Shown: positions 19,051 to 29,052, counted from the stretch's first letter. The stretch is DNA of 64,000 nt from CAWBKV01 sp041946675 (GCA_041946675.1 JBHGAU010000020.1:1-64000); one strand, 5' to 3'. A program made the numbers and translations. The notes: a model not told the origin generated them from the sequence alone.

Positions 19051-19661
19051 TCCTCGCCTCTTTTCCGAACAGCACCCCGAGCCTCCAGCCTGCGCAGGCG
19101 ATCATCGATTAAAATTTCAGGCACCTCAAGCTTCTCGGCCAAAATCTCCGAGCTGGATGCTCCCGAAAGCAGGGCCGTCAATATTTCCGATTCGAGCTGA
19201 TCATTGGCAAAGCTTCGAACTGCGCTGACCGCCTTCTGCTTTATTTCAGCCTCCCTTGCCTCGATCTCATTCATAAGCTTCCGGAGGTCGCGCCGCTTTT
19301 CTTCAAGCAGAGAGAGCTCGCTTTTAAGAAGCTTGATATCTTGATTCACCTCCTGGAGACCTTCAGCTTTATCAGGGCTGCCCTCCGATCTGTAAGCCCT
19401 GACGCCGTACGAATGGGGTGATACTGCTATCTCCAGAACTGTGTTCCTGACGATCCTGAAATACTTCCGGCGCCTCTGATCATGATAGCATTCGATAAGT
19501 CCGGCTCTTTCAAGCATATCGAGATGATCTATTATCGCTTTTGGCCCAACATCAAGACGCTTGGCAATCTCATTGAAGTAGAAAGGCCTGAATGATAATA
19601 GCTGGAGTATTCGCCTCCTATTTTCATTTCCAAGAATATCAAGAAGCTCAATCGGATCCAT
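19038..19661 (-). CDS. ArsR-like winged-helix regulator with coiled-coil domain
   Basis: About 207 residues. Residues 1-85 are an ArsR-type winged helix (LDILGNENRRRILQLLS, then FNEIAKRLDVGPKAIIDHL), followed by an arginine-rich wing, a charged coiled coil (about 115-165) and a second helix-turn-helix-like segment at the C-terminus (SSEILAEKLEVPEILIDDRL). ATG at 19661 is preferred; GTG at 19667 is possible. It overlaps the start of cdc48, so it may autoregulate the proteostasis operon. That is inference from position only. Confidence 0.8.
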   Translation of the reverse strand: MDPIELLDILGNENRRRILQLLSFRPFYFNEIAKRLDVGPKAIIDHLDMLERAGLIECYHDQRRRKYFRIVRNTVLEIAVSPHSYGVRAYRSEGSPDKAEGLQEVNQDIKLLKSELSLLEEKRRDLRKLMNEIEAREAEIKQKAVSAVRSFANDQLESEILTALLSGASSSEILAEKLEVPEILIDDRLRRLEARGAVRKRGEEWSI

Positions 19662-19773
19662 AATCACACAATAAACTTTATGTTAGTAACATTAGGTTAG
19701 ATAAATCTTGCGGTAGATCGTGAGTTCAGATTGCAATTAGATTGTTGGATCACCGTTGACTTTCATTCTACAG

Positions 19774-20019
19774 TTATCTAAGAGTTCTCGGAAGCTCCGT
19801 CAGCAGGGCATATAATAGAAAGCCTATTACGCCGATGATGCCGATTCCAGCCATTGAGATCTGAGATATATTGATGAACTCCTCATAATCGGGCTTTCTT
19901 GCAAGCTTGAGAACTCTGACATAATCCTCCAAATTCATTGGGGGTAAGGCTATCTCTCTATTCCCAATCTCATTAAGGGCAAACTTATCCTTAAACTGCT
20001 GGATCTTATCCTCCGCCAT
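19774..20019 (-). CDS. secE: Preprotein translocase subunit SecE (Sec61 gamma)
   Basis: 81 residues with an amphipathic N-terminal helix and a single C-terminal transmembrane helix (MAGIGIIGVIGFLLYALL), preceded by the family pattern RKPDYEEFINISQIS. It stabilises SecY in the protein-conducting channel. In many archaea secE sits directly before nusG and ribosomal protein L11; here the next gene downstream is the ArsR-like regulator, so the classical cluster is broken at this site. Confidence 0.88.
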   Translation of the reverse strand: MAEDKIQQFKDKFALNEIGNREIALPPMNLEDYVRVLKLARKPDYEEFINISQISMAGIGIIGVIGFLLYALLTELPRTLR

Positions 20020-20149
20020 GCGCTTTCCTCTTTTCCATACTATATTGAACAGCTATTTTGGATAAGAGATATTGAGCACTGAACCTATTTAAAATTTTAT
20101 AGGTCTAAAGTTAAACTTATATTCCTGTCTCAGCTTTTATCGGCCCATA

Positions 20150-20710
20150 TTATTTATTTGACTTATCGGCTAGAATATCTTCAAGCAGCCTTTGTACAGA
20201 TATCCTGAAAATTTTAAGATCGCCAACGTTCTCAAGCCTGATATCCGACTGTGAAATGGCTTCATTCATTCCCCATCCGATCTCCCTGCTTTCTCTTTTC
20301 TGCAAAGATACGCTGCCGCCATTTACATCATCCGATCGACCACGTGCTATTACTCTATTCAGCCTTTCATCATTGGGGGTCCAGATCTCAACCAGGAGAA
20401 AGTCCTCAGCATACGCTCTGAAAAAATCGACCTCAGCCTTGCTTCTGATGCCATCGATTACAACGAGATCCTTTCCAGACGACTTTGCTATCTCCAGCGT
20501 CCTTCTGGCAACTGCTTCCGGCCCTTCCCGGGACCTGAGCATATTGCCGACTTTGCCGAGGTTCTCGTCGGTCAGCTCAAGGCCGAGGCGGGCGGCCTCC
20601 CGGCGGATGATATCCCCCATTACTACAACGCCTAAGCCCATGCTGCGAGCTACATCCGAAGCTTCGCCCTTGCCTGACCCGGGCATTCCCACAAATCCGA
20701 TGAGTTTCAT
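20150..20710 (-). CDS. UPF0200-type P-loop kinase (dephospho-CoA kinase-like)
   Basis: 186 residues with a P-loop at the very start (GFVGMPGSGKGEAS), the family block VVVMGDIIRREA and VIDGIRSKAEVDFF. It belongs to an archaeal family of small nucleotide or CoA kinase-like proteins whose substrate is not established. The first codon overlaps the stop of the preceding radical SAM gene (ATGA). Some members have been linked to CoA synthesis, but I see nothing in the sequence that decides this. Confidence 0.82.
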   Translation of the reverse strand: MKLIGFVGMPGSGKGEASDVARSMGLGVVVMGDIIRREAARLGLELTDENLGKVGNMLRSREGPEAVARRTLEIAKSSGKDLVVIDGIRSKAEVDFFRAYAEDFLLVEIWTPNDERLNRVIARGRSDDVNGGSVSLQKRESREIGWGMNEAISQSDIRLENVGDLKIFRISVQRLLEDILADKSNK

Positions 20711-21495
20711 TTATTCGCCTTCGTGAGTGATGCAGCCCTTACCTCGACCCTCAAATCTCTAATCGACTCTGCAAGCGCTTTTAAGCTCTCCAGCGACAGC
20801 GGCTCAAACTCCTTATCTCTTGGTTGGCCCTGCTGGAGAACAAGCACATCAAACTGATTTCCAGGAGATTTGGCCAGCAGGTCCGATAGAGATTTTGCGA
20901 TATCCTGCACATGTAAGGGATTTGTTTCAGGAAAAACAGTCGTCCTGACCTCGAAAGAAACTTCAGACTTCATGCATATCTTGAGGCTCTTTAGGGCTCG
21001 TAAGGCAGAGCCCTTTTTGCCTGTAACTGCCTGGTACTCTTTCTCCCTTAGGGGCGCTTTGATATCGAGGAAAATTCCATCAGCCAGGCCTTTATCCAAA
21101 AACCTTTGCAAATGGTCATAGTAGTAGCCGCAAGTCTCTATGCCTACATCCATGCCCAGCCCCCTTGCCAGATTTGCGATAGCCAACGCAGCATTTGGCT
21201 GCATCAAAGGCTCTCCGCCTGACAGCACAAGCGCGGTCAGAAAGGGCTCAGCCTCCGTCATACTGATGGCCTCTTCAAGGGTCAGCTGATCTGCCATATG
21301 CTCAATCTCTTTTATAACTTTGATATGGCCCAGGACTCTGGATAGCTCGGCAAATGTCTCTCCCATCTGAAGCTCACGGTTATGGCAGTGAGGGCAGCGA
21401 AGCGGGCAGCCCCTTAAGAAGATCACCATCGCTGCCCTTCCCGGCCAATCAACTGTCGATAGGTGTACAATCCCGCCCAGATTTACTTGCATCAA
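20707..21495 (-). CDS. Radical SAM protein of the anaerobic ribonucleotide-reductase activase type (NrdG2)
   Basis: 262 residues. The SAM [4Fe-4S] motif C-x3-C-x2-C is visible as CPLRCPHC near residue 31, after the activase-type lead VDWPGRAAMVIFLRGC, and the GGE motif is LVLSGGEPLMQP. The family installs a glycyl radical in anaerobic ribonucleotide reductase or a related enzyme. No reductase gene is adjacent; instead it sits between a coiled-coil protein and a kinase in the Hel308 operon. Cytoplasmic, oxygen-sensitive by family. Confidence 0.88.
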   Translation of the reverse strand: MMQVNLGGIVHLSTVDWPGRAAMVIFLRGCPLRCPHCHNRELQMGETFAELSRVLGHIKVIKEIEHMADQLTLEEAISMTEAEPFLTALVLSGGEPLMQPNAALAIANLARGLGMDVGIETCGYYYDHLQRFLDKGLADGIFLDIKAPLREKEYQAVTGKKGSALRALKSLKICMKSEVSFEVRTTVFPETNPLHVQDIAKSLSDLLAKSPGNQFDVLVLQQGQPRDKEFEPLSLESLKALAESIRDLRVEVRAASLTKANK

Positions 21496-21529
21496 TCCCT
21501 CAAACCTGCGTTAGCTCCTCGAAAATACC

Positions 21530-22795
21530 TCAAAAATTGATCTCAACTGGTTTTCCAGCAAGCTCCTCCATCTTCGCGAGCAGTTTGGATTTATCTCCTG
21601 CCGTTCTCTCCTCCATGGCTGCTAGATGCCCTTTCTCCTGGGCAAGATCGGCTTTGAGCCTGGAGATCTGATCTTTTATCCGGTTCTGTTCCTCCTCCAG
21701 CTCAAAAGCCTTCGTATTGCTCTTTTGAAGCATTCCCTGCAGGCTGTTTATCTGCCTTTGGACTTCAGAGTGCCTGGCTTTGAGTACAACAAGCGGTTTT
21801 TCCCTGATGAGGCAATCGATCTGCTCAGCGATCTTCTCTCGCTTTTTATCCTTTATTCCCAGAAGATCAAGCTTGGATTTCAGCTCCAGGAGTGGTTCAG
21901 TGATATCATTATCAAGAGCCTCTGCCGGAAATTGGGACAAGAGCTCGAAAGCCTTCCTGTGCGTGAGGCTAATCCTATCGCTTGCCTCTTGCTTCACTAT
22001 CCTGGCTATCGCCTTGTTTAAAGGGTCGATCAAATCAGCCATCTGCGCTTCTATCTGGGCGAGCTCGCTTTTGCTTTCGCTTAAGGCCGCCTTTAGCCTC
22101 TGGGCTTCCCGACCAACGTCACTTGATGCAAATATTTCCAGTTCTTCCTGAAGATGCCCGGCAGAAACCTCGAGTTCTGCCAGCGTTTTCTCCTTGGTGC
22201 TGATGCTGCCGTTGAGCTCGCTTATCCTGGCGCACTCATTGCGGAGCTTCTGCAGGATTTCTTTGGACGTTTTGATCCTGTCTACGATCTCACGCCGCTC
22301 ACCGATCTCGTGATCGAGCTCAACAAGCAGGTGGCTGATAGTGTTAAGCCCTGTATTGATGCCTTCTGCCTCTTTGGGAAAGAGAGCTGCAACGAACTGC
22401 TGAGATCGCCCGAACATCGTAACGGTCTTTCCGAGTATCTTGACAAGGCTCGCATGATATTCGACCAGATTGGCTGCCTCAAGCTCCTCAGGCGGCGTTA
22501 GCTTATCAGATAAAGCATTTATCTGGTTAGAAACGGCGTCTCTTGCTGCAAGGCCCGCCTTCAGAAGCTTGGGCGGAGCCTCCTTATCAGGACTCGCTGC
22601 ATTCAGAGCTCTCACATCTTCCGCCAGATCTTCGGCCACTTTTTCTATTTGGGCATAAATATACTCCAGCCTTTTCTCGGCATCAGGGTCGCGGCCCTTT
22701 TGGTCGAGCCATGTTTCGATATCGGAAAGCTCAAAACATTCTGCTTTATCTGAAGGTGGTTTCTTCATATGGAAAATATTATCCAGCCACTTCAA
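21530..22795 (-). CDS. Coiled-coil protein co-transcribed with Hel308
   Basis: 421 residues, almost entirely helical with heptad-like charge patterns from about residue 150 to 415. It has no signal peptide, P-loop or metal motif. The ATG overlaps the hel308 stop by four bases (ATGA), so the two are translationally coupled. Long coiled-coil proteins of this kind beside a repair helicase may act as scaffold or clamp partners, but I do not recognise the family and no function is claimed. Confidence 0.8.
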   Translation of the reverse strand: MKWLDNIFHMKKPPSDKAECFELSDIETWLDQKGRDPDAEKRLEYIYAQIEKVAEDLAEDVRALNAASPDKEAPPKLLKAGLAARDAVSNQINALSDKLTPPEELEAANLVEYHASLVKILGKTVTMFGRSQQFVAALFPKEAEGINTGLNTISHLLVELDHEIGERREIVDRIKTSKEILQKLRNECARISELNGSISTKEKTLAELEVSAGHLQEELEIFASSDVGREAQRLKAALSESKSELAQIEAQMADLIDPLNKAIARIVKQEASDRISLTHRKAFELLSQFPAEALDNDITEPLLELKSKLDLLGIKDKKREKIAEQIDCLIREKPLVVLKARHSEVQRQINSLQGMLQKSNTKAFELEEEQNRIKDQISRLKADLAQEKGHLAAMEERTAGDKSKLLAKMEELAGKPVEINF

Positions 22796-24891
22796 AGCGT
22801 GATCTCCTCCGCTTTAAGCTGTGCCATGACATTTTCAGCGATCTTGGGCCCAATTATCCCGCTCACATCTTCAAGCTTTGCTGCCTTCAGCTTCTCAATA
22901 TTGGTGTATCCGGCCTGGTAAAGCTTCCTCGCCCTGACCCTGCCTATGCCCTTCAGATCGATCAGCGAGAGCAAATCCCGGCCGGCTCCGTAATGGATAC
23001 GCAAAGCAAGCTGCTCAGCCCTGTAGGTCAGCCCGATGCTCAGGCGCTTTGACAGCTCCGCCAGCGAATGCATCAGCCACTCGGCAGTTTCGGCTGATCT
23101 TCGGATATCTCCAGGGCCAATGTGATATCTGTCGCTTATCTCTTCCTCTTTGGTCTCGCCGATCCAATCCATCAGCATAGCAGCCGTCTTGGCCTCCCGA
23201 AGAAGAAAGTCGTAGTTCTCCTCCTCGAACAGAGCATCCTGATTGTCATCGATGAACTCCTCAATCCAGCGGTCTGCCGCCTGGACATAAAGAAGCTCCA
23301 TGTCAGGGGTCATGGTTATGAGATGAATCAACGTAAGATCTTCCGGCTTCTTTTTGTCCTTGAGGCTTCCAATCATTATGACGGCGCTAAGCGGATCGAT
23401 ATAAAGCCTCGACACAAGCGATCCGAGAGGCGTAGCCAGCAGGGCCTCATCCTTATTATATCCCTCAATCATTCCGTTATCTTCCAAGAACGCGAGAACT
23501 CTCTCTATGGTTATATCAAGATGCCACGGGTCCTGCTGGTGCGCATAAAACGTGGTGGATATGAAATCTTTAAGCTCTGAGACGCTTTTTGCGAAGCCCG
23601 CTGTGATTGTCGCCAGCAGATGAGTTCGCAGGGCGCTTTCGGATGCAAGCTTCGACCAGATATCCTCAGGCTGTCCGAAGATATAGCGTTCCATTATGTC
23701 TTGAAGTTCAGATTCGTTTTTAGCTATAAGAAGCGACTCGCCGAATGGATCCAAGCCCGGTCTTCCAGCGCGGCCTGCCATCTGGCGGTATTCAATTACT
23801 GGAATCGGAACCATCCCCTGGCCTGATTCATAGCGCTTATAGCTCCTTATCAGCACTCTTCTTGCCGGAAGGTTCAGGCCGGCTGCAAGCGTTGGAGTGC
23901 TGGCGATGATCTTTACATTCCCTTCTCTAAACCCTGCCTCAACGAGCCTCCTCTGCTCAGGCAGAAGGCCCGCGTGGTGAAACGCGACGCCGCGTGAGAC
24001 GCAATTTGCAAGCCTCCGGCAGGTCTCGCTCTCGCCTGTTCCAAGAATGCTCTCAGAGAGCTTCTCGAGCTCTGGATCAGCGATTGATATCTCGCCTGAA
24101 AGCCTTATCGCAGACGCCTCTGCATTGCGTCGACTGCTCTCGAAAATTAGTATCTGTGCTCCCTGGCTGAGGGTATCCTTAACTAAGGCCAGCGCTTCAT
24201 CCCTGCCTTTGAGCTCCGATTCTCCATCGGGAAAAACTAGCTTTCCATTGCATATGACTCCTTCTCTGAGCCGGATCGGCCTCCAATCGCTTGAAACCAT
24301 CTCAGAGCTGAGCCATTCTGCAATCTCCTGACCGTTTGCAACCGTCGCGGAGAGGCCAATGATTTGCATTTTGGGATTCAGCCGCAGCAGCTTTGTTATA
24401 GTCATCTCCAAAGTCGGGCCGCGATCGGCAGAGTTGAGAAGATGAATCTCATCTACTACCAGGACGCCGATATCCCGAATCCAGCTTGCGCCGTTTCTGA
24501 TAAGAGAATCTGCCTTCTCTGAGGTTGCTATTATTATCTGGTTCTTTCCGAGCCGTTCATCCCTTTTATCGAAGTCGCCTGTGCTGATGCCGACATTGAT
24601 TCCAAGATCATTGAACCTTCGAAAGGAGTCATACTTTTCAGAGGCCAATGCCCTCAGAGGAACTATGTATAGAGACCTCTTTCCCTTAAGGGCTGAGGCA
24701 ATCATTGCGAGCTCTGCAAGAAGAGTCTTTCCTGCTGCCGTAGGAATCGCAAGCAGTATGCTTCTGCCGTCCAGGAGGCCGCGCTCCACTGCCTCGGCCT
24801 GGGGCGGGTAAAGCTCAGTTATGCCCCGCTCCTCATAGAGCTTGATTACTTCTGCAGGAAGCCAGATTTTCAGGTCTCTTATTTCAAGCAT
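22792..24891 (-). CDS. hel308: Hel308-type Ski2-like DNA helicase
   Basis: 699 residues. The SF2 core has the Q-motif region YPPQAEAVERG, Walker A PTAAGKTLLAELA near residue 50, DEIH box VVDEIHLL near 146 and motif VI QMAGRAGRPGLDP. Then follow the winged helix, ratchet and C-terminal helix-hairpin-helix (LKGIGRVRARKLYQAG). It unwinds lagging-strand forks in the 3'-5' direction by family. It is the first gene of a run of four tightly packed genes (Hel308, coiled coil, radical SAM, kinase). Confidence 0.95.
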   Translation of the reverse strand: MLEIRDLKIWLPAEVIKLYEERGITELYPPQAEAVERGLLDGRSILLAIPTAAGKTLLAELAMIASALKGKRSLYIVPLRALASEKYDSFRRFNDLGINVGISTGDFDKRDERLGKNQIIIATSEKADSLIRNGASWIRDIGVLVVDEIHLLNSADRGPTLEMTITKLLRLNPKMQIIGLSATVANGQEIAEWLSSEMVSSDWRPIRLREGVICNGKLVFPDGESELKGRDEALALVKDTLSQGAQILIFESSRRNAEASAIRLSGEISIADPELEKLSESILGTGESETCRRLANCVSRGVAFHHAGLLPEQRRLVEAGFREGNVKIIASTPTLAAGLNLPARRVLIRSYKRYESGQGMVPIPVIEYRQMAGRAGRPGLDPFGESLLIAKNESELQDIMERYIFGQPEDIWSKLASESALRTHLLATITAGFAKSVSELKDFISTTFYAHQQDPWHLDITIERVLAFLEDNGMIEGYNKDEALLATPLGSLVSRLYIDPLSAVIMIGSLKDKKKPEDLTLIHLITMTPDMELLYVQAADRWIEEFIDDNQDALFEEENYDFLLREAKTAAMLMDWIGETKEEEISDRYHIGPGDIRRSAETAEWLMHSLAELSKRLSIGLTYRAEQLALRIHYGAGRDLLSLIDLKGIGRVRARKLYQAGYTNIEKLKAAKLEDVSGIIGPKIAENVMAQLKAEEITL

Positions 24892-25002
24892 TGCTCCTCT
24901 AATCTTAAATACTACATGACATTACCTAAACTCGCGGAAGTGCTGAGCTGTATTTAAATGGCGTGCCCTCGTATATATGCGTCTTCCATGGAGAGAATGT
25001 AA

Positions 25003-26169
25003 ATGTATGCCGATCGGATAAAACATCTTCCACCGTATCTGTTTGCAGCAATCGATAAGGTAAAACAGGAGGCAAGAGGAAGAGGTGTGGATGTGATCGA
25101 TCTCAGCGTCGGCGATCCCGATATGCCCACACCATCCCATATAATCCAGGCGCTATACCAGGCTGCCAGAGATCCTGCAAACCATCAGTATCCATCCTAT
25201 GTCGGAAAGCTCTCCTTCAGGGCTGCTGTGGCGGATTGGTACAAGAGAATTTTTAACGTAAGCCTTGATCCTGAGAAAGAGGTGCTTACACTGATCGGCT
25301 CAAAGGAAGGAATAGCCCACGCACCTATGGCATTTATAAATCCGGGAGATGTCGCACTGGTTCCGGATCCTGCCTATACTGTATACAGAACTGCAGTTCA
25401 GTTTGCTGGAGGCATTCCAGTTACGATGCCGCTTCTTAAGCAGAACGGATTTCTGCCGGATCTGGATGCAATCGATCCGGCCATAGCCGAGAAGGCGAAG
25501 CTGATCTTCCTCAATTATCCGAACAACCCGACTGCGGCAACGGCTGATGAGGCGTTCTTCAAGAGGCTGGTGGACTTTGCGCATGAATATAATTTGATTG
25601 TGATGCATGACAACCCATACTCCGAGACATATTATGACGGCAATAGATCCCGAAGCATCCTGGAGATCGATGGAGCCAGGGATGTAGCCGTAGAGTTTCA
25701 TTCGCTATCAAAGACATACAATATGACAGGCTGGAGGGCGGGAGCCGTTGTCGGAAATGCCGGGATCATAGCCGGCATAGGCCAGATCAAAAGCAATATC
25801 GATTCAGGTAACTTCGGAGCCGTTCAGGATGCAGGAATTGCCGCACTCAACAGCCCGAAGGAGATCGTTGAAGGTATACGCCAGGTCTACCAGCATAGGA
25901 TCGATATCCTCTACAAATGCCTTGTAGATCTTGGAATGGATCTCCAGAAGCCGAGGGCAACTCTATACCTATGGGCATGGGTCGGAGGAGATTCTGTGGC
26001 ATTCTGCCAGCGCCTGCTTGAGGAGACAGGAATAGTGGCCACTCCTGGTGTCGGCTTCGGCAAGTACGGCGAAGGCTACATAAGGTTCTCAATCACCCAG
26101 CCGACTGATAGAATTGAGGCAGCTGTTTCAAGGCTGGAGAAGATGAAGACCATTAAAAGCATCTGCTAA
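25003..26169 (+). CDS. dapL: LL-diaminopimelate aminotransferase (class I/II aminotransferase)
   Basis: 388 residues, PLP fold type I. The Schiff-base lysine lies in HSLSKTYNMTGWR near residue 235, with NYPNNPTAA and the substrate arginine block GYIRFSITQP. Overall it matches the LL-DAP aminotransferase group, which makes lysine precursor LL-DAP directly from tetrahydrodipicolinate. Start ATG is eight bases after GGAGAG. A TATA-like GTATTTAAAT lies about 50 bp upstream. leuS follows after 30 bp and is probably cotranscribed. The main alternative is another class I aminotransferase with broad specificity. Confidence 0.87.
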   Translation: MYADRIKHLPPYLFAAIDKVKQEARGRGVDVIDLSVGDPDMPTPSHIIQALYQAARDPANHQYPSYVGKLSFRAAVADWYKRIFNVSLDPEKEVLTLIGSKEGIAHAPMAFINPGDVALVPDPAYTVYRTAVQFAGGIPVTMPLLKQNGFLPDLDAIDPAIAEKAKLIFLNYPNNPTAATADEAFFKRLVDFAHEYNLIVMHDNPYSETYYDGNRSRSILEIDGARDVAVEFHSLSKTYNMTGWRAGAVVGNAGIIAGIGQIKSNIDSGNFGAVQDAGIAALNSPKEIVEGIRQVYQHRIDILYKCLVDLGMDLQKPRATLYLWAWVGGDSVAFCQRLLEETGIVATPGVGFGKYGEGYIRFSITQPTDRIEAAVSRLEKMKTIKSIC

Positions 26170-26188
26170 GTATCGCTAATTCCCTTCT

Positions 26189-26194
26189 GGAGGG
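26189..26194 (+). promoter_or_regulatory. Shine-Dalgarno fixing a TTG start for leuS
   Basis: GGAGGG is followed by five bases and then TTG at 26200. No ATG or GTG lies closer, and the protein reads LKEYSAHEIEAKW as expected from the first codon, so TTG is the start. Confidence 0.85.
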
Positions 26195-26199
26195 ATAAG

Positions 26200-29052
26200 T
26201 TGCTAAAAGAATATTCCGCTCATGAGATAGAGGCAAAATGGCAGAGGACATGGGAGGACAACCATGTCTTCCAGCCCGAGCCCGATTCACGCAAGAAGTT
26301 CTTCCTGACCATACCCTATCCATATCTTAACGGAAACCTGCATGCAGGCCACACAAGGACCTTCACCATCGGAGATGCCGTGGCCAGATACAGGCGGATG
26401 CTTGGAGAGAACGTCCTTTTTCCGATGGCTTTCCATGCCACGGGCACGCCCATCGTCGGCCTCTCGGAGCTTATCGCAAACCGCGATCCGTTGATATGGA
26501 ACGTTTACACAAAGCTTCATGGAATACCTGAGGATGAGCTGAAGACTCTGGACACGCCTGAGAAGATTGTGATATACTTCCGCAAGCAGGCCAAGCTTGC
26601 GATGCAGAGCATTGGCTACTCGATCGACTGGAGGCGCGAGTTCACAACAACGGATCCTGCATACAGCAAGTTCATCGAGTGGCAGTACGGCATTCTGCGC
26701 CGACTAGATTATATCGTAAAGGGAAGCCACCCTGTCCGCTGGTGCCCCCATGACAAGAACCCAGTCGAGGACCACGATATCCTGAAGGGCGAGGATGCAA
26801 CTATTCTCGATTTCGCCCTGATAAAGTTCAGGATGGGCAAGGATGTGCTGCCCTGTGCAACCCTGCGTCCCGAAACGGTCTTCGGAGTCACGAACCTCTG
26901 GGTCAATCCCGATATCAACTATAAGATCGTGCGTGTCAACGACGAGACCTGGATCGTATCGCCTGAGGCTTACGACAAGCTGACGTTTACCGACCGCCAG
27001 GTGGCCTGCGGAGCGGAGATCTCAGGAAAAGAGCTGATAGGCAAGACTGTAACAAACCCGCTGACCGGGGTCGAAGTTCCGATACTGCCGGCAGGCTTCG
27101 TCGATCCTGATAGCGGCTCAGGAATAGTGATGTCTGTTCCAGCCCATGCACCTTATGATTATCTTGCAGTGGAGGACCTCACAAGCGTTGAGCTGGGCAA
27201 GTACGGCATCAAGGAGCTCAAGATTGAGCCCATATCGCTTATCGAGGTTCCAGGATACGGCGAGTTCCCTGCCATTGAGGCTGTAAAGGAATTGGGCGTG
27301 AAGAACCAGCACGATCCAAAGGCAGAGGAGGCTACAAAGCTCGTCTACCGCCGTGAGTTCCATAACGGCATCCTCAGGCCGAACACAGGAAAGTATGCGG
27401 GACTCGCAGTGAGCAAGATCAAGGATATTCTTCTCAGGGATTTCATAAAGGACGGCATAGCTGAGATCTTTTACGAGTTCAGCGAGACTCCAGTCATCTG
27501 CCGCTGCGGAACGCGCTGTGTTATCATGATGGTCAGAGACCAGTGGTTCCTCGAGTACTCTGATCCCGAGTGGAAGGAGAGAGTCTTCGATTGCCTCTCC
27601 AAGATGAGGCTTATCCCGGATGAGATCAGGGTTGAGTTCGAGAACAAGGTGGACTGGCTGAAGGATAAGGCATGCGCCCGCAGAAAAGGCCTGGGAACTC
27701 ACCTGCCATGGGATAAGGAGTGGCTGATTGAATCACTGGGCGACTCGACGATCTACATGGCCTACTACATCCTGGCGAAGTACGTGAACGCAGGGATGAA
27801 GATAGATACCCTCCCTCCGGGGTTCTTCGAGTACATCTTCCTCGACAGGGGGACGCCTGAGGATGTTGCGAATATAACGGGAATACCTCTCGATACAGTT
27901 AGGCAGATCCGCAAGGACTTCGCCTACTGGTATCCTGTAGACCTCCGTACATCAGGAAAGGACCTCGTCGCAAACCACCTGCTGTTCTTCCTCTACCATC
28001 ATGTTGCGATCTTCCCGGAGTCCCTCTGGCCGAGGGCGATGGCCATCAACGGCTTCGTGTCGCTCGAGGGCGAGAAGATGTCCAAGTCCAAAGGGCCGCT
28101 GCTCACGCTGAGGCAGGCCGTAGCAGAAAACGGCGCAGATGTAACAAGGCTCTACATCCTTGCGAATGCCGAATACACACAGGACGTGGATTGGAGGAAC
28201 GAGGGCGTTGCATCCACACGAGGCCAGCTTGAAAGGTTCTACAATCTGGCTAAGGAGATCCTGGAGGACAAAGAGATCAATGAGAATGCGGAGCTTACGC
28301 TCATCGACCGCTGGATGCTATCACGCTTGCAGAGGCGCACCCAGGAGGCGACAGCTGCCATGGAGAATGCCCAGACACGCCATGCGCTGCAGAATGCATT
28401 CTATCTGCTCTACAATGACCTGAGATGGTATCAGCGCCGCGGAGGCAAGAACCAGCTGCGGAAAGTTCTGAATGCATGGGTCAGGCTGATGGCGCCGTTT
28501 ACGCCGCACATCTGCGAGGAGATCTGGTCGAATGGCCTTGGAGATGGCTATGTTTCGCTTGCACCCTGGCCTGCAGTGGACAAGAGCCTGATCGATGAGC
28601 AGGCCGAGCAGGCGGAGGAGCTTCTGGAGAAGACCCAGAAGGATATCGAAGAGATATTGAGCCTGACCAAGAGCGAGCCGAAGAAGATCATACTCTATAT
28701 AACGCCCGAGTGGAAGCGTGTGCTGCTTGCGAAGGCCGTGGATATCGCATTGCATGCAAACGGCAAGCTGGATATGAGTGCGCTCATGAAATCTGCAATG
28801 TCCGATCCTGTGATCTCGAAATACAGGAAGGATGCGCCCAAGTATGCGCAGAAGCTGGCGAAGGCTGCGCACTCGCTGAGCGCTATAGATTTGAAGCTCG
28901 ATGAGTTCGAGACGCTTTCCAGGGAGAAGGACTACCTGCAGAGTGCGCTCGGGGTGCCTGTGGAAGTGTACTCGGCGGACCAGCCGGGGGCTGATCCAAT
29001 GGGCAAGAGCAAGCAGGCGGAGCCTGGGAGGCCGGCGATATATATTGAATGA
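26200..29052 (+). CDS. leuS: Leucyl-tRNA synthetase, archaeal type
   Basis: 950 residues, the usual archaeal/eukaryotic length. The HIGH-type motif is NLHAGHTRTF near residue 48, and the KMSKS motif is EKMSKSKGP near residue 628. The CP1 editing insertion lies between them, and the C-terminal helical and extension domains are complete. It charges tRNA-Leu in the cytoplasm. It starts at TTG. It is probably in one transcript with the aminotransferase 30 bp upstream. Confidence 0.97.
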   Translation: MLKEYSAHEIEAKWQRTWEDNHVFQPEPDSRKKFFLTIPYPYLNGNLHAGHTRTFTIGDAVARYRRMLGENVLFPMAFHATGTPIVGLSELIANRDPLIWNVYTKLHGIPEDELKTLDTPEKIVIYFRKQAKLAMQSIGYSIDWRREFTTTDPAYSKFIEWQYGILRRLDYIVKGSHPVRWCPHDKNPVEDHDILKGEDATILDFALIKFRMGKDVLPCATLRPETVFGVTNLWVNPDINYKIVRVNDETWIVSPEAYDKLTFTDRQVACGAEISGKELIGKTVTNPLTGVEVPILPAGFVDPDSGSGIVMSVPAHAPYDYLAVEDLTSVELGKYGIKELKIEPISLIEVPGYGEFPAIEAVKELGVKNQHDPKAEEATKLVYRREFHNGILRPNTGKYAGLAVSKIKDILLRDFIKDGIAEIFYEFSETPVICRCGTRCVIMMVRDQWFLEYSDPEWKERVFDCLSKMRLIPDEIRVEFENKVDWLKDKACARRKGLGTHLPWDKEWLIESLGDSTIYMAYYILAKYVNAGMKIDTLPPGFFEYIFLDRGTPEDVANITGIPLDTVRQIRKDFAYWYPVDLRTSGKDLVANHLLFFLYHHVAIFPESLWPRAMAINGFVSLEGEKMSKSKGPLLTLRQAVAENGADVTRLYILANAEYTQDVDWRNEGVASTRGQLERFYNLAKEILEDKEINENAELTLIDRWMLSRLQRRTQEATAAMENAQTRHALQNAFYLLYNDLRWYQRRGGKNQLRKVLNAWVRLMAPFTPHICEEIWSNGLGDGYVSLAPWPAVDKSLIDEQAEQAEELLEKTQKDIEEILSLTKSEPKKIILYITPEWKRVLLAKAVDIALHANGKLDMSALMKSAMSDPVISKYRKDAPKYAQKLAKAAHSLSAIDLKLDEFETLSREKDYLQSALGVPVEVYSADQPGADPMGKSKQAEPGRPAIYIE

